Of a stretch of 64,000 nt of DNA, positions 16,923-25,589 are shown one piece after another; within the stretch, counting starts at the first letter, position 1, and the number at the start of each line of letters is the position of its first letter. The stretch is taken from assembly GCA_900550105.1 (NCBI GenBank), contig URQW01000003.1, positions 1 through 64,000 of the forward strand, given 5' to 3'. The notes under the pieces were generated by a model that ran no database searches, had not been told where the DNA came from, and saw nothing but the letters and a program-made list of their open reading frames with translations. Origin of the DNA: an uncultured Pelosinus sp. (GTDB taxonomy: Bacteria > Bacillota > Negativicutes > UMGS1260). The position numbers and the translations under genes are program-made.

Positions 16923-18836
16923 ATGTCTAAAATCGCTTTTATCGCCCCTGATAAGCAGTTATTTCTCCAAGGGAAAAAAATCATCCGCGAACTCGCTTTA
17001 GAACAGGATGTCGATGTATATCTGGCTCGTTTGCGCCGCGGCATACGGCTAGCTAAGAAACTAGAAACAAGCGATGTTGATGTTATTGTCTGCCGCGGCG
17101 GTACTGCCAAAGTCATCATTGATTCGCACATCAACATTCCCGTTGCTGAAATCCCCATTACTGGCCAAGACTTAGCACAAGTTCTCTATGAGGCCAAAAA
17201 AATCACTGGCCTGACTCAGCCGAAAGTTGCTTTAGTCGCCTTTAGCAATATGTCCCATGATTTAGCAGGTCTGTCGCGTATTATTGGTATTAACCTGATC
17301 ATTTACCCCTTAAGCGAAACAGACGATATCTCGGAAAAAATCGAAGCAGCCGCTAAGGATCAAGCTGATATTGTCGTTGGCGGCATTAAAACCGTACTAT
17401 TAGCAAAAAAACAGGGACTCCCCTCCCTGTTAGTTCGTTCTGGCAATTTTGCCTTAAAATCCGCCTTTATGGAAGCGCAAAAAATTCGCCAAGGCCGCAA
17501 AATTGAAAAAGAACGCGCTCAAGGCTTAAAAGTTTTAATTGACTATTCCGCTGAGGGCATTATTGGTATGAACAGTCACAATGAAATTACCGTATTTAAT
17601 CCTACAGCCGAACGTCTGCTAAATATATCTGCCACCGAGGTTTTGGGACAAGACCTTAACAAGGTTGCTCAACTAGAACCTTTTCAGACGGCAGTCGCTG
17701 AAAATCAGGAACTAATCGGTCAGATTATCAAAATCGGGCCCGCCTGGATCAGCTTAAATGCAGCCCCTATTATTGTAGATCATCAACTCACGGGGACAAT
17801 CCTAACTTTTCAAGATATTACGCGAATCCAAGAGATGGAAGCTAAAATCCGCAATGAAGTTCTAGCCAAGCGACTGACTGCTAAGTACCACTTTACCGCT
17901 ATTTTAGGTAATTCCTCGGCCCTGTCAGAAATAAAGCGAATTGCCCAGGAAATGGCGCCAACCAGCGCCAGCGTACTCATCTCCGGTGAATCCGGAACAG
18001 GCAAAGAATTATTTGCACAAAGCATCCACAATCAAAGCCAAAGAAAAAACGGCCCCTTTGTGGCCGTAAATTGTGCCGGTCTGCCGCCAAATCTTTTAGA
18101 AAGCGAGCTTTTCGGCTATGTAGAAGGAGCCTTTACCGGCGCTACCAAGAAGGGAAAGCAAGGCCTCTTTGAAATGGCCCATAAAGGCACCATCTTCCTT
18201 GATGAAATTTCCGAAATGGATCGTTATGGTCAAAGCCGGTTGCTGCGCGTCCTGCAGGAAAAACAAGTTATGCGTCTCGGCGATGATAAATACATCCCTG
18301 TAGATGTACGAATTATTGCGGCGACGAATAAAGATTTGCTCGCACTAGTACAGCAAGGCGAGTTTCGCCAAGACATTTATTATCGCCTGAAAGTCCTTAC
18401 CCTAAAACTGCCGCCACTGCGTCGCCGTACGGGCGATATTAAAATCCTCGCGAAATATTTCCTAAACCGCTACAATCTCACTCATGGCAAACAGCTTATT
18501 ATGACAACAGATGCCTATGAAACCTTAGAAAATTACACTTGGCCAGGCAATGTGCGCGAACTTATGCATTTCATTGAACGCCTTGTTATCATTTGCAATG
18601 AAGTAAATATATCAGGAAAAACCATTCAAAAATACTGGGAAGGACCAGAAGACATTCTTGTGCCAATCGCGCCGACAATCGCTCAAGCTCCCCTCAGTGA
18701 AAAAGAAAAAATCGAAGCGGCTCTACTGCAATGTCATTCCAACATCACGCAGGCCGCCGCCCTCTTACAAATAGATCGTAGTACCTTGTATCGTAAATTA
18801 AAAAACTATCGCATTGAAGTAATAAAAAACTACTAA
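16923..18836 (+). CDS. PrpR-type sigma-54-dependent transcriptional activator
   Basis: 637 residues. Residues 1-190 form a PrpR_N-like sensor (VDVIVCRGGTAKVI; IPVAEIPITGQDLAQVL; DIVVGGIKTVLLAKKQG). A PAS domain covers 200-310 (YSAEGIIGMNSHNEITVFN). The AAA+ domain has Walker A GESGTGKE at 355-362, GAFTGA at 402-407 intact for sigma-54 contact, and Walker B GTIFLDEI. A Fis-type HTH (NITQAAALLQIDRSTLYRKL) ends the protein. PrpR-type sensors bind small carboxylates or acyl compounds. It is divergent from garD with a sigma-54 promoter in between, so garD is the likely target; the convergent MFS gene has its own T-box. Confidence 0.9.
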   Translation: MSKIAFIAPDKQLFLQGKKIIRELALEQDVDVYLARLRRGIRLAKKLETSDVDVIVCRGGTAKVIIDSHINIPVAEIPITGQDLAQVLYEAKKITGLTQPKVALVAFSNMSHDLAGLSRIIGINLIIYPLSETDDISEKIEAAAKDQADIVVGGIKTVLLAKKQGLPSLLVRSGNFALKSAFMEAQKIRQGRKIEKERAQGLKVLIDYSAEGIIGMNSHNEITVFNPTAERLLNISATEVLGQDLNKVAQLEPFQTAVAENQELIGQIIKIGPAWISLNAAPIIVDHQLTGTILTFQDITRIQEMEAKIRNEVLAKRLTAKYHFTAILGNSSALSEIKRIAQEMAPTSASVLISGESGTGKELFAQSIHNQSQRKNGPFVAVNCAGLPPNLLESELFGYVEGAFTGATKKGKQGLFEMAHKGTIFLDEISEMDRYGQSRLLRVLQEKQVMRLGDDKYIPVDVRIIAATNKDLLALVQQGEFRQDIYYRLKVLTLKLPPLRRRTGDIKILAKYFLNRYNLTHGKQLIMTTDAYETLENYTWPGNVRELMHFIERLVIICNEVNISGKTIQKYWEGPEDILVPIAPTIAQAPLSEKEKIEAALLQCHSNITQAAALLQIDRSTLYRKLKNYRIEVIKNY

Positions 18837-18849
18837 TTCCTAAGTGCGT

Positions 18850-20127
18850 CTACGGTTCGAGTGCCACGGAGGCCTCAACTTCCCGCTTTGCTTTGCGGCT
18901 GCCTAATATCTGCAAAACAAAGAGCAGCACCGCCGCCGTCACTAAGCCGCCAGTCATAAAGAGAAAACCACCCAAAAATGACCCTGTGGCTGATACAATG
19001 GCACCAACAATAATCGGCGCTAAAAAACCGCCGATCTGACCGCCAAAATTCACGAAACCGCTTAAAGTTGCCCGAAATTGTTCAGGGATATGATCAAGTA
19101 CGACAGCCCAGAACGGACCAAAACCACCATAAAGAAAAAAACCGGCACAAGACAGAGCCATCAGACAATCCATGGCAGTTTCCTGAATAAAGGCTACATA
19201 AAGCGCAATTCCGGCAATCAAGTAGCTCACAGAAATCAAAGCAGCCCGATAGCGATAGAGCGGCTTACTGCCAAGCCAACCGAGAAAAAGCAAACCAAAG
19301 AAGCCAGCCATATACGGAAGCGATGCATAAATCCCCATAGATTTAAGAGCAATTTGACGACTCATACTCAAATAACTTGGCAGCCACAACATAAAGCCCC
19401 AAAAAGCAATATTGAAGGACATATAAGTAAAAAATATCAACCAGGTAGTAGGAAAAGCCAGTACGTCTTTCCAGGAAGCGCTGTTTTCTTTACTAGGCTC
19501 TGACGCCATATTTTCCGACATCGCCGCTGCCGGTACTGCTTCAGCCGGATTTTTCGGTGTAAAACGGTGAAATAAGTAGGCCATAAGGAGTCCGGGTATG
19601 GTAAAACAGAGAAAAAGTTCCCGCCAACCGAGAATCCCAATCAGATAGCTGGCCAAAGGCGCTACGAAAGCAGGGCCCATCGCCAAAGCCGTCAAAAACA
19701 AAGCATTGGCTGAAGATCGCTCCTTAGAAGAAAAAAAATCGCCTACTAACTTAAACTGAGCGCCAATGCCTAAGCCTTCACCAATACCAAAGAGCACCCG
19801 AACAGCAATTAAGGAAGTCACCGAAGAAACAAGTCCCGTAACGCCTGTAAAAATTGACCACCAGACAAGCGCAATCACAAGCATACGTTTAGCGCCAAAT
19901 TTATCAGCTAAAAAACCACCGGGAATCTGTGTAAGAGCATAGCCAAAAGTAAAAGCCGATAAGACACTGCCAAAAACCAGCGGACTCATTCCTAGTTCTT
20001 TCATCATAGTCGGCCCGGCTACGGCAATATTGACACGATCTAAATAAGCCACAAAAAACATAAGCCACAATAAAAACAACATAATCCATTTTTGATTTTT
20101 GTCTGCTTTTCCACTCATTTCCTGCAT
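18850..20127 (-). CDS. MFS transporter, ACS family, leucine T-box controlled
   Basis: 425 residues, 12 hydrophobic segments. ACS pattern: FFVAYLDRVNIAVAGPTM, FTFGYALTQIPGGFLADKFG, VRVLFGIGEGLGIGAQFKLV and FFSSKERSSANAL. ATG at 20127 has GAGGGA 7 nt upstream; a longer frame to 20160 lacks one. It ends 13 bp from the convergent activator gene. ACS members usually carry sugar acids or other organic anions, and garD lies near, yet the leader is a leucine T-box, so cargo remains unclear. Confidence 0.87.
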   Translation of the reverse strand: MQEMSGKADKNQKWIMLFLLWLMFFVAYLDRVNIAVAGPTMMKELGMSPLVFGSVLSAFTFGYALTQIPGGFLADKFGAKRMLVIALVWWSIFTGVTGLVSSVTSLIAVRVLFGIGEGLGIGAQFKLVGDFFSSKERSSANALFLTALAMGPAFVAPLASYLIGILGWRELFLCFTIPGLLMAYLFHRFTPKNPAEAVPAAAMSENMASEPSKENSASWKDVLAFPTTWLIFFTYMSFNIAFWGFMLWLPSYLSMSRQIALKSMGIYASLPYMAGFFGLLFLGWLGSKPLYRYRAALISVSYLIAGIALYVAFIQETAMDCLMALSCAGFFLYGGFGPFWAVVLDHIPEQFRATLSGFVNFGGQIGGFLAPIIVGAIVSATGSFLGGFLFMTGGLVTAAVLLFVLQILGSRKAKREVEASVALEP

Positions 20128-20188
20128 AATTACATCCCTCTTTTCCTTGTTGTTAAGCACACTCTTTTCTAAAACTCCGTAAAGACGT

Positions 20189-20435
20189 CAAAAAGCCTCC
20201 GTCTCATTCTAGAGACGGAGGCTACTCGTGGTACCACTCTAATTGGCTCAAACAAACTGAACCCGCTTCTTCAACGGCTAACACCGTCTATCCCTATAAC
20301 GGGGGAACCCCGGCTAACCCTACTAATTCGGGCAGCAGCTCACGGACGAGTTCAAGACAAGTAAGTTACCAGGTTTCACCACCCCCTGGCTCTCTGCAAA
20401 CTCTTCTTCCCTTTACTATTTCCGTTCATTGCCTA
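20189..20435 (-). promoter_or_regulatory. T-box riboswitch with leucine (CUC) specifier
   Basis: Read on the minus strand: Stem I opens with ACGGAAATAGTAAAGG (AGTA motif), the apical part has AGAGAGCCAGGGGGTGGTG, and the specifier loop reads GAACTCGTCCGTGAGC. TCCGT pairs with ACGGA (20421-20425) to close Stem I, which places CTC (20348-20350, leucine) in the specifier position, as in leucine-specific ilv leaders. The T-box core is GAGTGGTACCACG (20227-20239) and the terminator is AGCCTCCGTCTC / GAGACGGAGGCT plus T run (20191-20222). Confidence 0.93.
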
Positions 20436-20469
20436 TTACAATATTACACACATTACAAGTGTTAATGAT

Positions 20470-20498
20470 ATTCTAGCTTTTCAAAGCAAAATTGTCAA
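20470..20498 (-). promoter_or_regulatory. Sigma-A promoter of the leucine T-box transcript
   Basis: TTGACA (complement of 20493-20498), 17 bp, TAGAAT (complement of 20470-20475). Start expected near 20463, just ahead of Stem I. Confidence 0.85.
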
Positions 20499-20513
20499 CA
20501 CTAATTTATTGAT

Positions 20514-20936
20514 CTATTTTACCACAAGCACAGGTATTGGCGAATAGGTAACTAAGCGATGCGCTACACTTCCTAGTAGCAGTTGGGCAAAACCGCCAAG
20601 ACCTCGCGTACCTGTAATAATCAAATCGGCCTTTTGTCGACGAGCATATTTAATGATTTCATCAGCGGGATCGCCTTGCAAGACTTCTGTTGTTACAGCA
20701 ATTCCTTGTTCTTCACAAAACTTTTTACCTAAAGTCATTTTCTCTTCAAAAGCCTGTTCGCTTTCTTTAGCAAATTCGCTGTAGTAAGCGCCGTCAGCCA
20801 AGGCATAATGCACATCGTAGACCGACAAAATGTAAATTTCACTTGTTATTTCCTTGGCATAATCAACAGCCATTGTTAAGGCCTTCTTACTGTCAGTTGA
20901 TCCATCATAAGCGACAATTAGTTTTTTTCCTGCCAT
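20514..20936 (-). CDS. UspA-type universal stress protein
   Basis: 140 residues, single Usp domain. Starts KKLIVAYDGSTDSKKAL and ends with the nucleotide-binding pattern GTRGLGGFAQLLLGSVAHRLV followed by PIPVLVV, the G-2x-G-9x-G(S/T) signature of ATP-binding Usp proteins. Strong GGGAGGG ribosome site before ATG at 20936 and its own promoter at 20994-21022. Cytoplasmic stress protein; target unknown. Confidence 0.93.
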   Translation of the reverse strand: MAGKKLIVAYDGSTDSKKALTMAVDYAKEITSEIYILSVYDVHYALADGAYYSEFAKESEQAFEEKMTLGKKFCEEQGIAVTTEVLQGDPADEIIKYARRQKADLIITGTRGLGGFAQLLLGSVAHRLVTYSPIPVLVVK

Positions 20937-20993
20937 CGCAGAACCCTCCCTTTTGCCTTTATGGGGATTGAAACAGTTTCTTCCCTCACTCTT

Positions 20994-21022
20994 ATTATAC
21001 AGCGAATTATTCTATTCGACAA
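20994..21022 (-). promoter_or_regulatory. Sigma-A promoter of the Usp gene
   Basis: TTGTCG (complement of 21017-21022), 17 bp, perfect TATAAT (complement of 20994-20999), about 60 bp upstream of the start codon. Confidence 0.8.
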
Positions 21023-21077
21023 TTTTTTCCGTTTACAAATTCATAATAATTACAACTATTGAGGCAGGCAGTTTTCT

Positions 21078-21905
21078 TTAGGATTTCGCGTCAAACCCCT
21101 TCGAAGGATGAACGTAATAACTATTTTGCAAGTAAGAATCGGAAATTTGGCTGCGCCAAGCCGCAAGCGTCGCCGAAGTAGCGTTAGTGGAAGAACTCAG
21201 AGTTGAGTCATCAGAAGAACTTGTACTCGAATCACTAGCAGCTACTCCAGTAACGGCAGATTCTTGATCTTCTGGCGGCGGGGGCGGGGGAACCATATTC
21301 TGACCAGTTACATTCATTATAGTAGCAAGTTCACTTTGCATAGTACTAAGATCCGAATCTGTCACGGTTCCACTTTTTACTTTATCAAGAAAATCTTTTA
21401 AGGATAACGTAGTCGTGCTGGTACTACTTGAAGAATTGCTAGTCGTCGTTTGCAAAGTCGATTCACGATTAGAAGCTGGTGGCTCCGGCGGCATTGGCGG
21501 CATCAGACCATTGCCAGACTCTCCTTCAATAGCCGCAAGTTCACTTTGCATGGTACTAAGGTCCGAGTCTGTCACGGTTCCATTTTTCACTTTATCAAGA
21601 AAATCTTTTAAGGATAACGTAGTCGTGCTAGTACTACTTGAAGAAGTAGCGGCGACTGTCGTAAGGGAATTGCTGTCAGTCGTTTCCGAGCTAGACGAAT
21701 CACTCGCATTGATTGGCAAAATACTTTGACTCATCAGCCTAGCAAAAAAAGCCTGCGCAGCTGTACTATCCTGGCTTGCAGTATTTGCGACACTTGTCGT
21801 ACTACTCGTTGTATTGCTTGCCGCACTATCACTAGAATTCGCTGTTGTTTTGTGATGACGGCGATAATACAGACTCGCTGTATCGTTGACAGAAGAAATA
21901 TTCAT
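21078..21905 (-). CDS. Ser/Thr-rich low-complexity protein with internal duplication, unknown function
   Basis: 275 residues, not recognised. More than a third is Ser or Thr. It has two nearly identical blocks 70 residues apart (TLSLKDFLDKVKNGTVTDSD, then LSTMQSELA), each followed by a proline-rich stretch (MPPMPPEPP; PPPPPPE). No signal peptide or membrane segment is evident. The N-terminus MNISSVNDTASLYYRRH and C-terminus YYVHPSKGFDAKS are less repetitive. It is the third gene after a response regulator and histidine kinase on the same strand, 71 bp from the kinase stop codon, so likely their cotranscribed output or accessory. The GTVTDSDL element is faintly reminiscent of a calcium loop, but this is speculative. 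Confidence 0.75.
   Translation of the reverse strand: MNISSVNDTASLYYRRHHKTTANSSDSAASNTTSSTTSVANTASQDSTAAQAFFARLMSQSILPINASDSSSSETTDSNSLTTVAATSSSSTSTTTLSLKDFLDKVKNGTVTDSDLSTMQSELAAIEGESGNGLMPPMPPEPPASNRESTLQTTTSNSSSSTSTTTLSLKDFLDKVKSGTVTDSDLSTMQSELATIMNVTGQNMVPPPPPPEDQESAVTGVAASDSSTSSSDDSTLSSSTNATSATLAAWRSQISDSYLQNSYYVHPSKGFDAKS
21325..21434 (-). repeat. Direct repeat copy 2 inside the Ser/Thr-rich gene
   Basis: 110 bp matching 21535-21644 with about six substitutions, offset exactly 210 bp (70 codons). Encodes the DFLDKVK...STMQSEL block. Confidence 0.9.
21535..21644 (-). repeat. Direct repeat copy 1 inside the Ser/Thr-rich gene
   Basis: Partner of 21325-21434. The DNA-level identity shows a recent in-frame duplication. 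Confidence 0.9.
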
Positions 21906-21976
21906 CCAAAAACCTCCTTATGTTGTAAAACAACCTGCCTCACCTATCTTTATCGAAACAGATTCTTAAAATCAAA

Positions 21977-23269
21977 TTAAGAAGGAAGTTCGATGATAAA
22001 TAAAGTTCCCTGCCCTAATTCACTATCAACCCAAATCTTACCACCATGACTTGTCACAATCATTTTCGCAATAGCCAGACCTAATCCGGCACCGCCAGCA
22101 TTACGTGATGGATCGGCCTGATAAAAACGATCAAAAATTTTAGTAAGATGTTCCTCACCAATGCCAGTCCCAGTATCTTTGACTGTCAACCTCAATTGGT
22201 CCGCCTGTTTCTGCAAGGCAACTTGAATCGTTCCACCCGGCGGCGTATGGCGCAACGCATTATCAAGTAAAATGGTAATAACCTGTCGCAATCGCCCAGC
22301 GTCGCCATAGAAAGAAACTTCTTCCTCTGCCTGCAGCGAAAAAACAATTTCTTTTTCCGCTGCAAGCGTCTCAAAGGGCAACACAGCACGCCGTACTGTC
22401 GCTTGTAAATCAAAGGAACGACAGTCTAGTATATTCTGATTAGCATCTGCTCTGGCTAAAAAAAGCAAGCCGTTCACAAGCTCCGCCATTGCGTCACACT
22501 CTGTTCGAATATGGCCAAACCATTTGCTTTGGCTAGCAATCGTACAATCCTGATTTCTCGCCAAAATAGCTAAATTCGTTTGTATCACCGTCAAAGGTGT
22601 CCGGAGTTCATGAGATGCATCTGATAAAAAATCCCGCTGTTGCTGCCAAGCTTTCACAATAGGCACCATGGCCCGATTCGCCAAAAAAAAGCTAGCCCCA
22701 AACGACAAGAGTGTACAAATCGCTCCCACAGACAAAAAAGTAATTAATATCATCTGCAACACATGTCGATCATGCGATAAATCATAAAATAAAAAAAGCT
22801 TTGCCTCTGGCGAAGCGCCATAAAGTGGAATGGACGCCTGCCAATAGGAATACATGGTCTGATCCAAAGAACACTGTCCAGTTACGAAAGCTTCCTGCTT
22901 TATTTTCCCAATTAATAGCAGCATCTTGTCTTGCTCTAAGGCGCCAGAAGATTGAAATAAGAGCTCCCCTCCAGCCGCTTCTACGGCGAAGAAAAAATTT
23001 TTTCCTTGAGGCGGTCCCGGCGGCGGCGGACCTAATGGCGCTAACGGCGGCGGGGCACCTTCAAAATGTTCGGGCGGTCGTCGCTGGGAAAAATCATCCA
23101 TCAAAACACCTGATTGAATATCATGGATCATATGACTGGCAACTTCATTGGTTCGTCGCTCCATATCCCATTGAACAAACAAATAGGCGCCAGCCATAAG
23201 TAGTAAAAACAAACTAAAAATAATAAAAGCATTAATGCAGGTCAACTTAAGACGAAGTCTATGAAACAT
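21977..23269 (-). CDS. Membrane sensor histidine kinase
   Basis: 430 residues. TM1 about 11-33, an extracytoplasmic domain of about 135 residues with a proline-rich stretch near 73-88 (PPPLAPLG, PPPPGPP), TM2 about 171-196. The kinase core has the H-box FLSDASHELRTPL with His220, N-box LLDNALRHTPPGG, G1 DTGTGIG and G2 GGAGLGLAIAK. No clear HAMP domain separates TM2 from the H-box. GCAGGAGG gives a strong ribosome site, and the gene overlaps the response regulator by 11 bp, so the two form a cognate pair. The signal sensed is unknown. Confidence 0.92.
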   Translation of the reverse strand: MFHRLRLKLTCINAFIIFSLFLLLMAGAYLFVQWDMERRTNEVASHMIHDIQSGVLMDDFSQRRPPEHFEGAPPPLAPLGPPPPGPPQGKNFFFAVEAAGGELLFQSSGALEQDKMLLLIGKIKQEAFVTGQCSLDQTMYSYWQASIPLYGASPEAKLFLFYDLSHDRHVLQMILITFLSVGAICTLLSFGASFFLANRAMVPIVKAWQQQRDFLSDASHELRTPLTVIQTNLAILARNQDCTIASQSKWFGHIRTECDAMAELVNGLLFLARADANQNILDCRSFDLQATVRRAVLPFETLAAEKEIVFSLQAEEEVSFYGDAGRLRQVITILLDNALRHTPPGGTIQVALQKQADQLRLTVKDTGTGIGEEHLTKIFDRFYQADPSRNAGGAGLGLAIAKMIVTSHGGKIWVDSELGQGTLFIIELPS

Positions 23270-23933
23270 CCCCCGCCTCCTGCAGACAATAGCCGACGCC
23301 GCGTATTGTCTTAATATTTTTCAAATGGAGTTTTTTTCGCAAAAAGTGAATATATACATCAATACTAGCTACATCAATTTCCGAATTATAGCCCCAAATT
23401 TTATCAATAATACATTCGCGGGTTACAACTTTCTTGTAGTTAACCATCAAAAGTTCTAGTAACGCTACTTCCTTGACTGTTAGTTGAAAAAATTGATCGC
23501 CTTTTCTCACTTCATTGCGCAAAGGATCTAGAATCAACCCCGCCACTTCAATCACTTCGCCAACAGCGCCCTTTCCTTTCCGCCTAGTTAACACGCGAAG
23601 TCTTGCGAGCAGCTCTTCCGTAAAAAAGGGCTTCACTAAATAATCATCAGCGCCAGCGTCAAGACCTTCTACCCGATCTTGCGGCGAATCCTTCGCTGTT
23701 AGAAATAAGACGGGCATATCTTTACCCCATTGCCGAATTTCCTTTAATAAAGCCAAGCCATCCATTTCAGGCAGCATACGATCAAGAACCATTACATCAT
23801 AATCGCCAATTAAAGCCATTTCCGCTCCGATCTTCCCATTGCGAGCCAAATCAACAGAATAGCCTACTTCCCGCAAAAGATGTGCCAAAGCTTCTAACAA
23901 ATTCTCATCATCTTCAACTAATAACAAATTCAA
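23259..23933 (-). CDS. OmpR-family response regulator
   Basis: 224 residues. Receiver domain with acidic pair E7-D8-D9, phosphoacceptor Asp51 (VMVLDRMLPEMDG) and FLTAKDS containing the conserved Lys. A C-terminal winged helix (KEVALLELLMVNYKKVVTRE; VDVYIHFLRKKL; IRGVGYCL) follows. The start appears to be TTG at 23933 with AAGG 8 nt upstream; no in-frame ATG lies near. First gene of the unit with the histidine kinase and the duplicated Ser/Thr-rich protein. Confidence 0.92.
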   Translation of the reverse strand: MNLLLVEDDENLLEALAHLLREVGYSVDLARNGKIGAEMALIGDYDVMVLDRMLPEMDGLALLKEIRQWGKDMPVLFLTAKDSPQDRVEGLDAGADDYLVKPFFTEELLARLRVLTRRKGKGAVGEVIEVAGLILDPLRNEVRKGDQFFQLTVKEVALLELLMVNYKKVVTRECIIDKIWGYNSEIDVASIDVYIHFLRKKLHLKNIKTIRGVGYCLQEAGDVS

Positions 23934-24090
23934 TCGGGATACCTTCTTTTGTCCGCTACGTCCATGTAAAAATTTATCGTCCTGTTCTGTCTTCTTATAA
24001 TTCTACTATTTTCATCTTTTTCCTGTCGCTGTAAATTATCAAAGCATAATAGACTACTGTCTAGCGGCAAATCATTCTGCAAAAAACCGC

Positions 24091-24126
24091 AAAAAAAGCG
24101 CTTAGCTTTTCTCACTAAGCGCTTTT
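24091..24126 (-). terminator. Terminator downstream of cheX
   Basis: AAGCGCTTAG / CTAAGCGCTT stem with 9-nt loop, then TTTTTTT on the minus strand, 23 bp after the cheX stop codon. Confidence 0.88.
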
Positions 24127-24148
24127 ATCTCATTGTAATCACACTATA

Positions 24149-24616
24149 TTATTTTTCTAAACCTAAATGCATATTAATTTTAATCTCATCATCCACAACA
24201 AAATCAATTACAATGACTTTTGGTACCGATAAGGTAACCTGACCACTTTGACCGATCATCATCGTCGGGGGAGAAATATCCAAGCCTTCAATGCCAATCT
24301 TGGTATATTGCGTACAAGCATTGGCACAAACCATATTACCCATTTCCGATACAGCACTTTGCGCTAGTTTATCGAATTCAGGAACCGGCATTCCCATCAT
24401 CATTTTCGAAGCAAACTTTTTAGCAGATTCAAGATCCATCCCGATCAAAATCACGCCTTTAATCGAACCAATAACGGCAATATTCAAAAGAACGCCTTCA
24501 TAAGTAAAAGTGGAACCGACTAAAGAGATCCCTTTCTTCTCGACTTTTTGTAGGCCGATTTGCGGTAAAATCTCAGCAAATGCTGCTAAAATTGGATTGA
24601 TTAAATTTACATCCAT
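24149..24616 (-). CDS. cheX: CheX-like CheY-P phosphatase
   Basis: 155 residues of the CheC/CheX/FliY fold. The phosphatase signature ExxN is present as SEMGN (Glu91, Asn94). CheX dephosphorylates CheY-P to reset chemotaxis or related signalling. It overlaps the upstream CheY-CheX fusion gene by 10 bp, implying coupled translation. No flagellar or other che genes are near, so the partner response regulator could be the fusion itself. Confidence 0.87.
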   Translation of the reverse strand: MDVNLINPILAAFAEILPQIGLQKVEKKGISLVGSTFTYEGVLLNIAVIGSIKGVILIGMDLESAKKFASKMMMGMPVPEFDKLAQSAVSEMGNMVCANACTQYTKIGIEGLDISPPTMMIGQSGQVTLSVPKVIVIDFVVDDEIKINMHLGLEK

Positions 24617-25467
24617 AATACCGACCCTTTCTTAAAGCCAATACCGAGAATCACTTTGCCATAATCGGTTTCGGCAATTACGATTTCCATATCTACGGTA
24701 GGACTGATAATCTCCGTATTATTGCCGTGGAACATACTAGGCGGCGAAACGCGAAGACCAAGGGCTTTTTCTTTCTTATTCAGCATGGAGCAACCGATAC
24801 CCGCAATAATATTAGCAAGCTCGGCAACCATAGCCAATACTTCCTCTTTTCCCTTTGGTGGCCGTTTAAGAATTTTTTCAGCAATGGCCCCTGCCGTTGC
24901 CTCTGATATATCCATAATCATCGAACCAGAATATTGTCCGATAATCCCAATGACTGTTGTAATGCCCTGGGAAGAATATTGATTTTCTTTTCCTTCCTCT
25001 TTGGCAAACTGAACTGGACTTTTTGTCATGCGCGTAATATTTTGCGCCAAAGCCTCCTGGAAGGTTTCTAAAGCGCGTTCCTTTAATTGCAGAAAGAGTG
25101 AATCAGGCGATAAAATATTCGTTATTACTTTGGTTATTGATTCTGCCTCAATTGGCTTTTGTACATAACCGGAAACACCAATTCGTTTCGCTTCGGTTTC
25201 CGTTTCTTCATCTTTCATTGAACTCAGTAAAACAATTTTCGCTTTCGGATCTTCGCGAAGTAGCGCCCGACTGCAATCAAAACCGTCATGTTCCGGCATG
25301 GCAATGTCCATTGTTACGATATCGGGTTTCTCTTCTGAATAAATTTTTAACAGTTCATCCAATGAATCTGCTTCGCCAACGACTTCATAGCCAGCATCTG
25401 TTAAAGTATCAGCAATAATCGTTCGTGAAAAAGGTGAATCATCTACAATCAATACTCTTACGGACAT
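24607..25467 (-). CDS. CheY receiver fused to a CheX-type domain
   Basis: 286 residues. 1-120 is a receiver domain (VLIVDDSPFSR, Asp54 in IVTMDIAMPEHDG, LLSSMKD, Lys104). 130-286 is a CheX/CheC-like domain with its own ExxN, AELAN (Glu216, Asn219), and GQYSGSMIMDIS. A phosphoacceptor and a phosphatase motif in one chain could give a self-limiting signal or act on another CheY. It is cotranscribed with the standalone CheX, from a good promoter at 25509-25537. Confidence 0.87.
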   Translation of the reverse strand: MSVRVLIVDDSPFSRTIIADTLTDAGYEVVGEADSLDELLKIYSEEKPDIVTMDIAMPEHDGFDCSRALLREDPKAKIVLLSSMKDEETETEAKRIGVSGYVQKPIEAESITKVITNILSPDSLFLQLKERALETFQEALAQNITRMTKSPVQFAKEEGKENQYSSQGITTVIGIIGQYSGSMIMDISEATAGAIAEKILKRPPKGKEEVLAMVAELANIIAGIGCSMLNKKEKALGLRVSPPSMFHGNNTEIISPTVDMEIVIAETDYGKVILGIGFKKGSVLWM

Positions 25468-25508
25468 GACATCACTCCTCTAAAACTAATATAACAGTCC
25501 TTAATTGG

Positions 25509-25537
25509 AGTATACCGCGCTTAGGAAAAAGTGGCAA
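25509..25537 (-). promoter_or_regulatory. Sigma-A promoter of the CheY-CheX/CheX operon
   Basis: TTGCCA (complement of 25532-25537), 17 bp, TATACT (complement of 25509-25514), about 40 bp before the start codon. Confidence 0.8.
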
Positions 25538-25589
25538 TAGTTAACTATTAAAATTCGACAAAAAAGCACCAAATTAGAAATTATCAGAA

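Noticed and set aside
23930..24115. 61-codon minus-strand frame upstream of the response regulator
   Set aside because: Covers the promoter region and the cheX terminator; weak coding character, no family resemblance.
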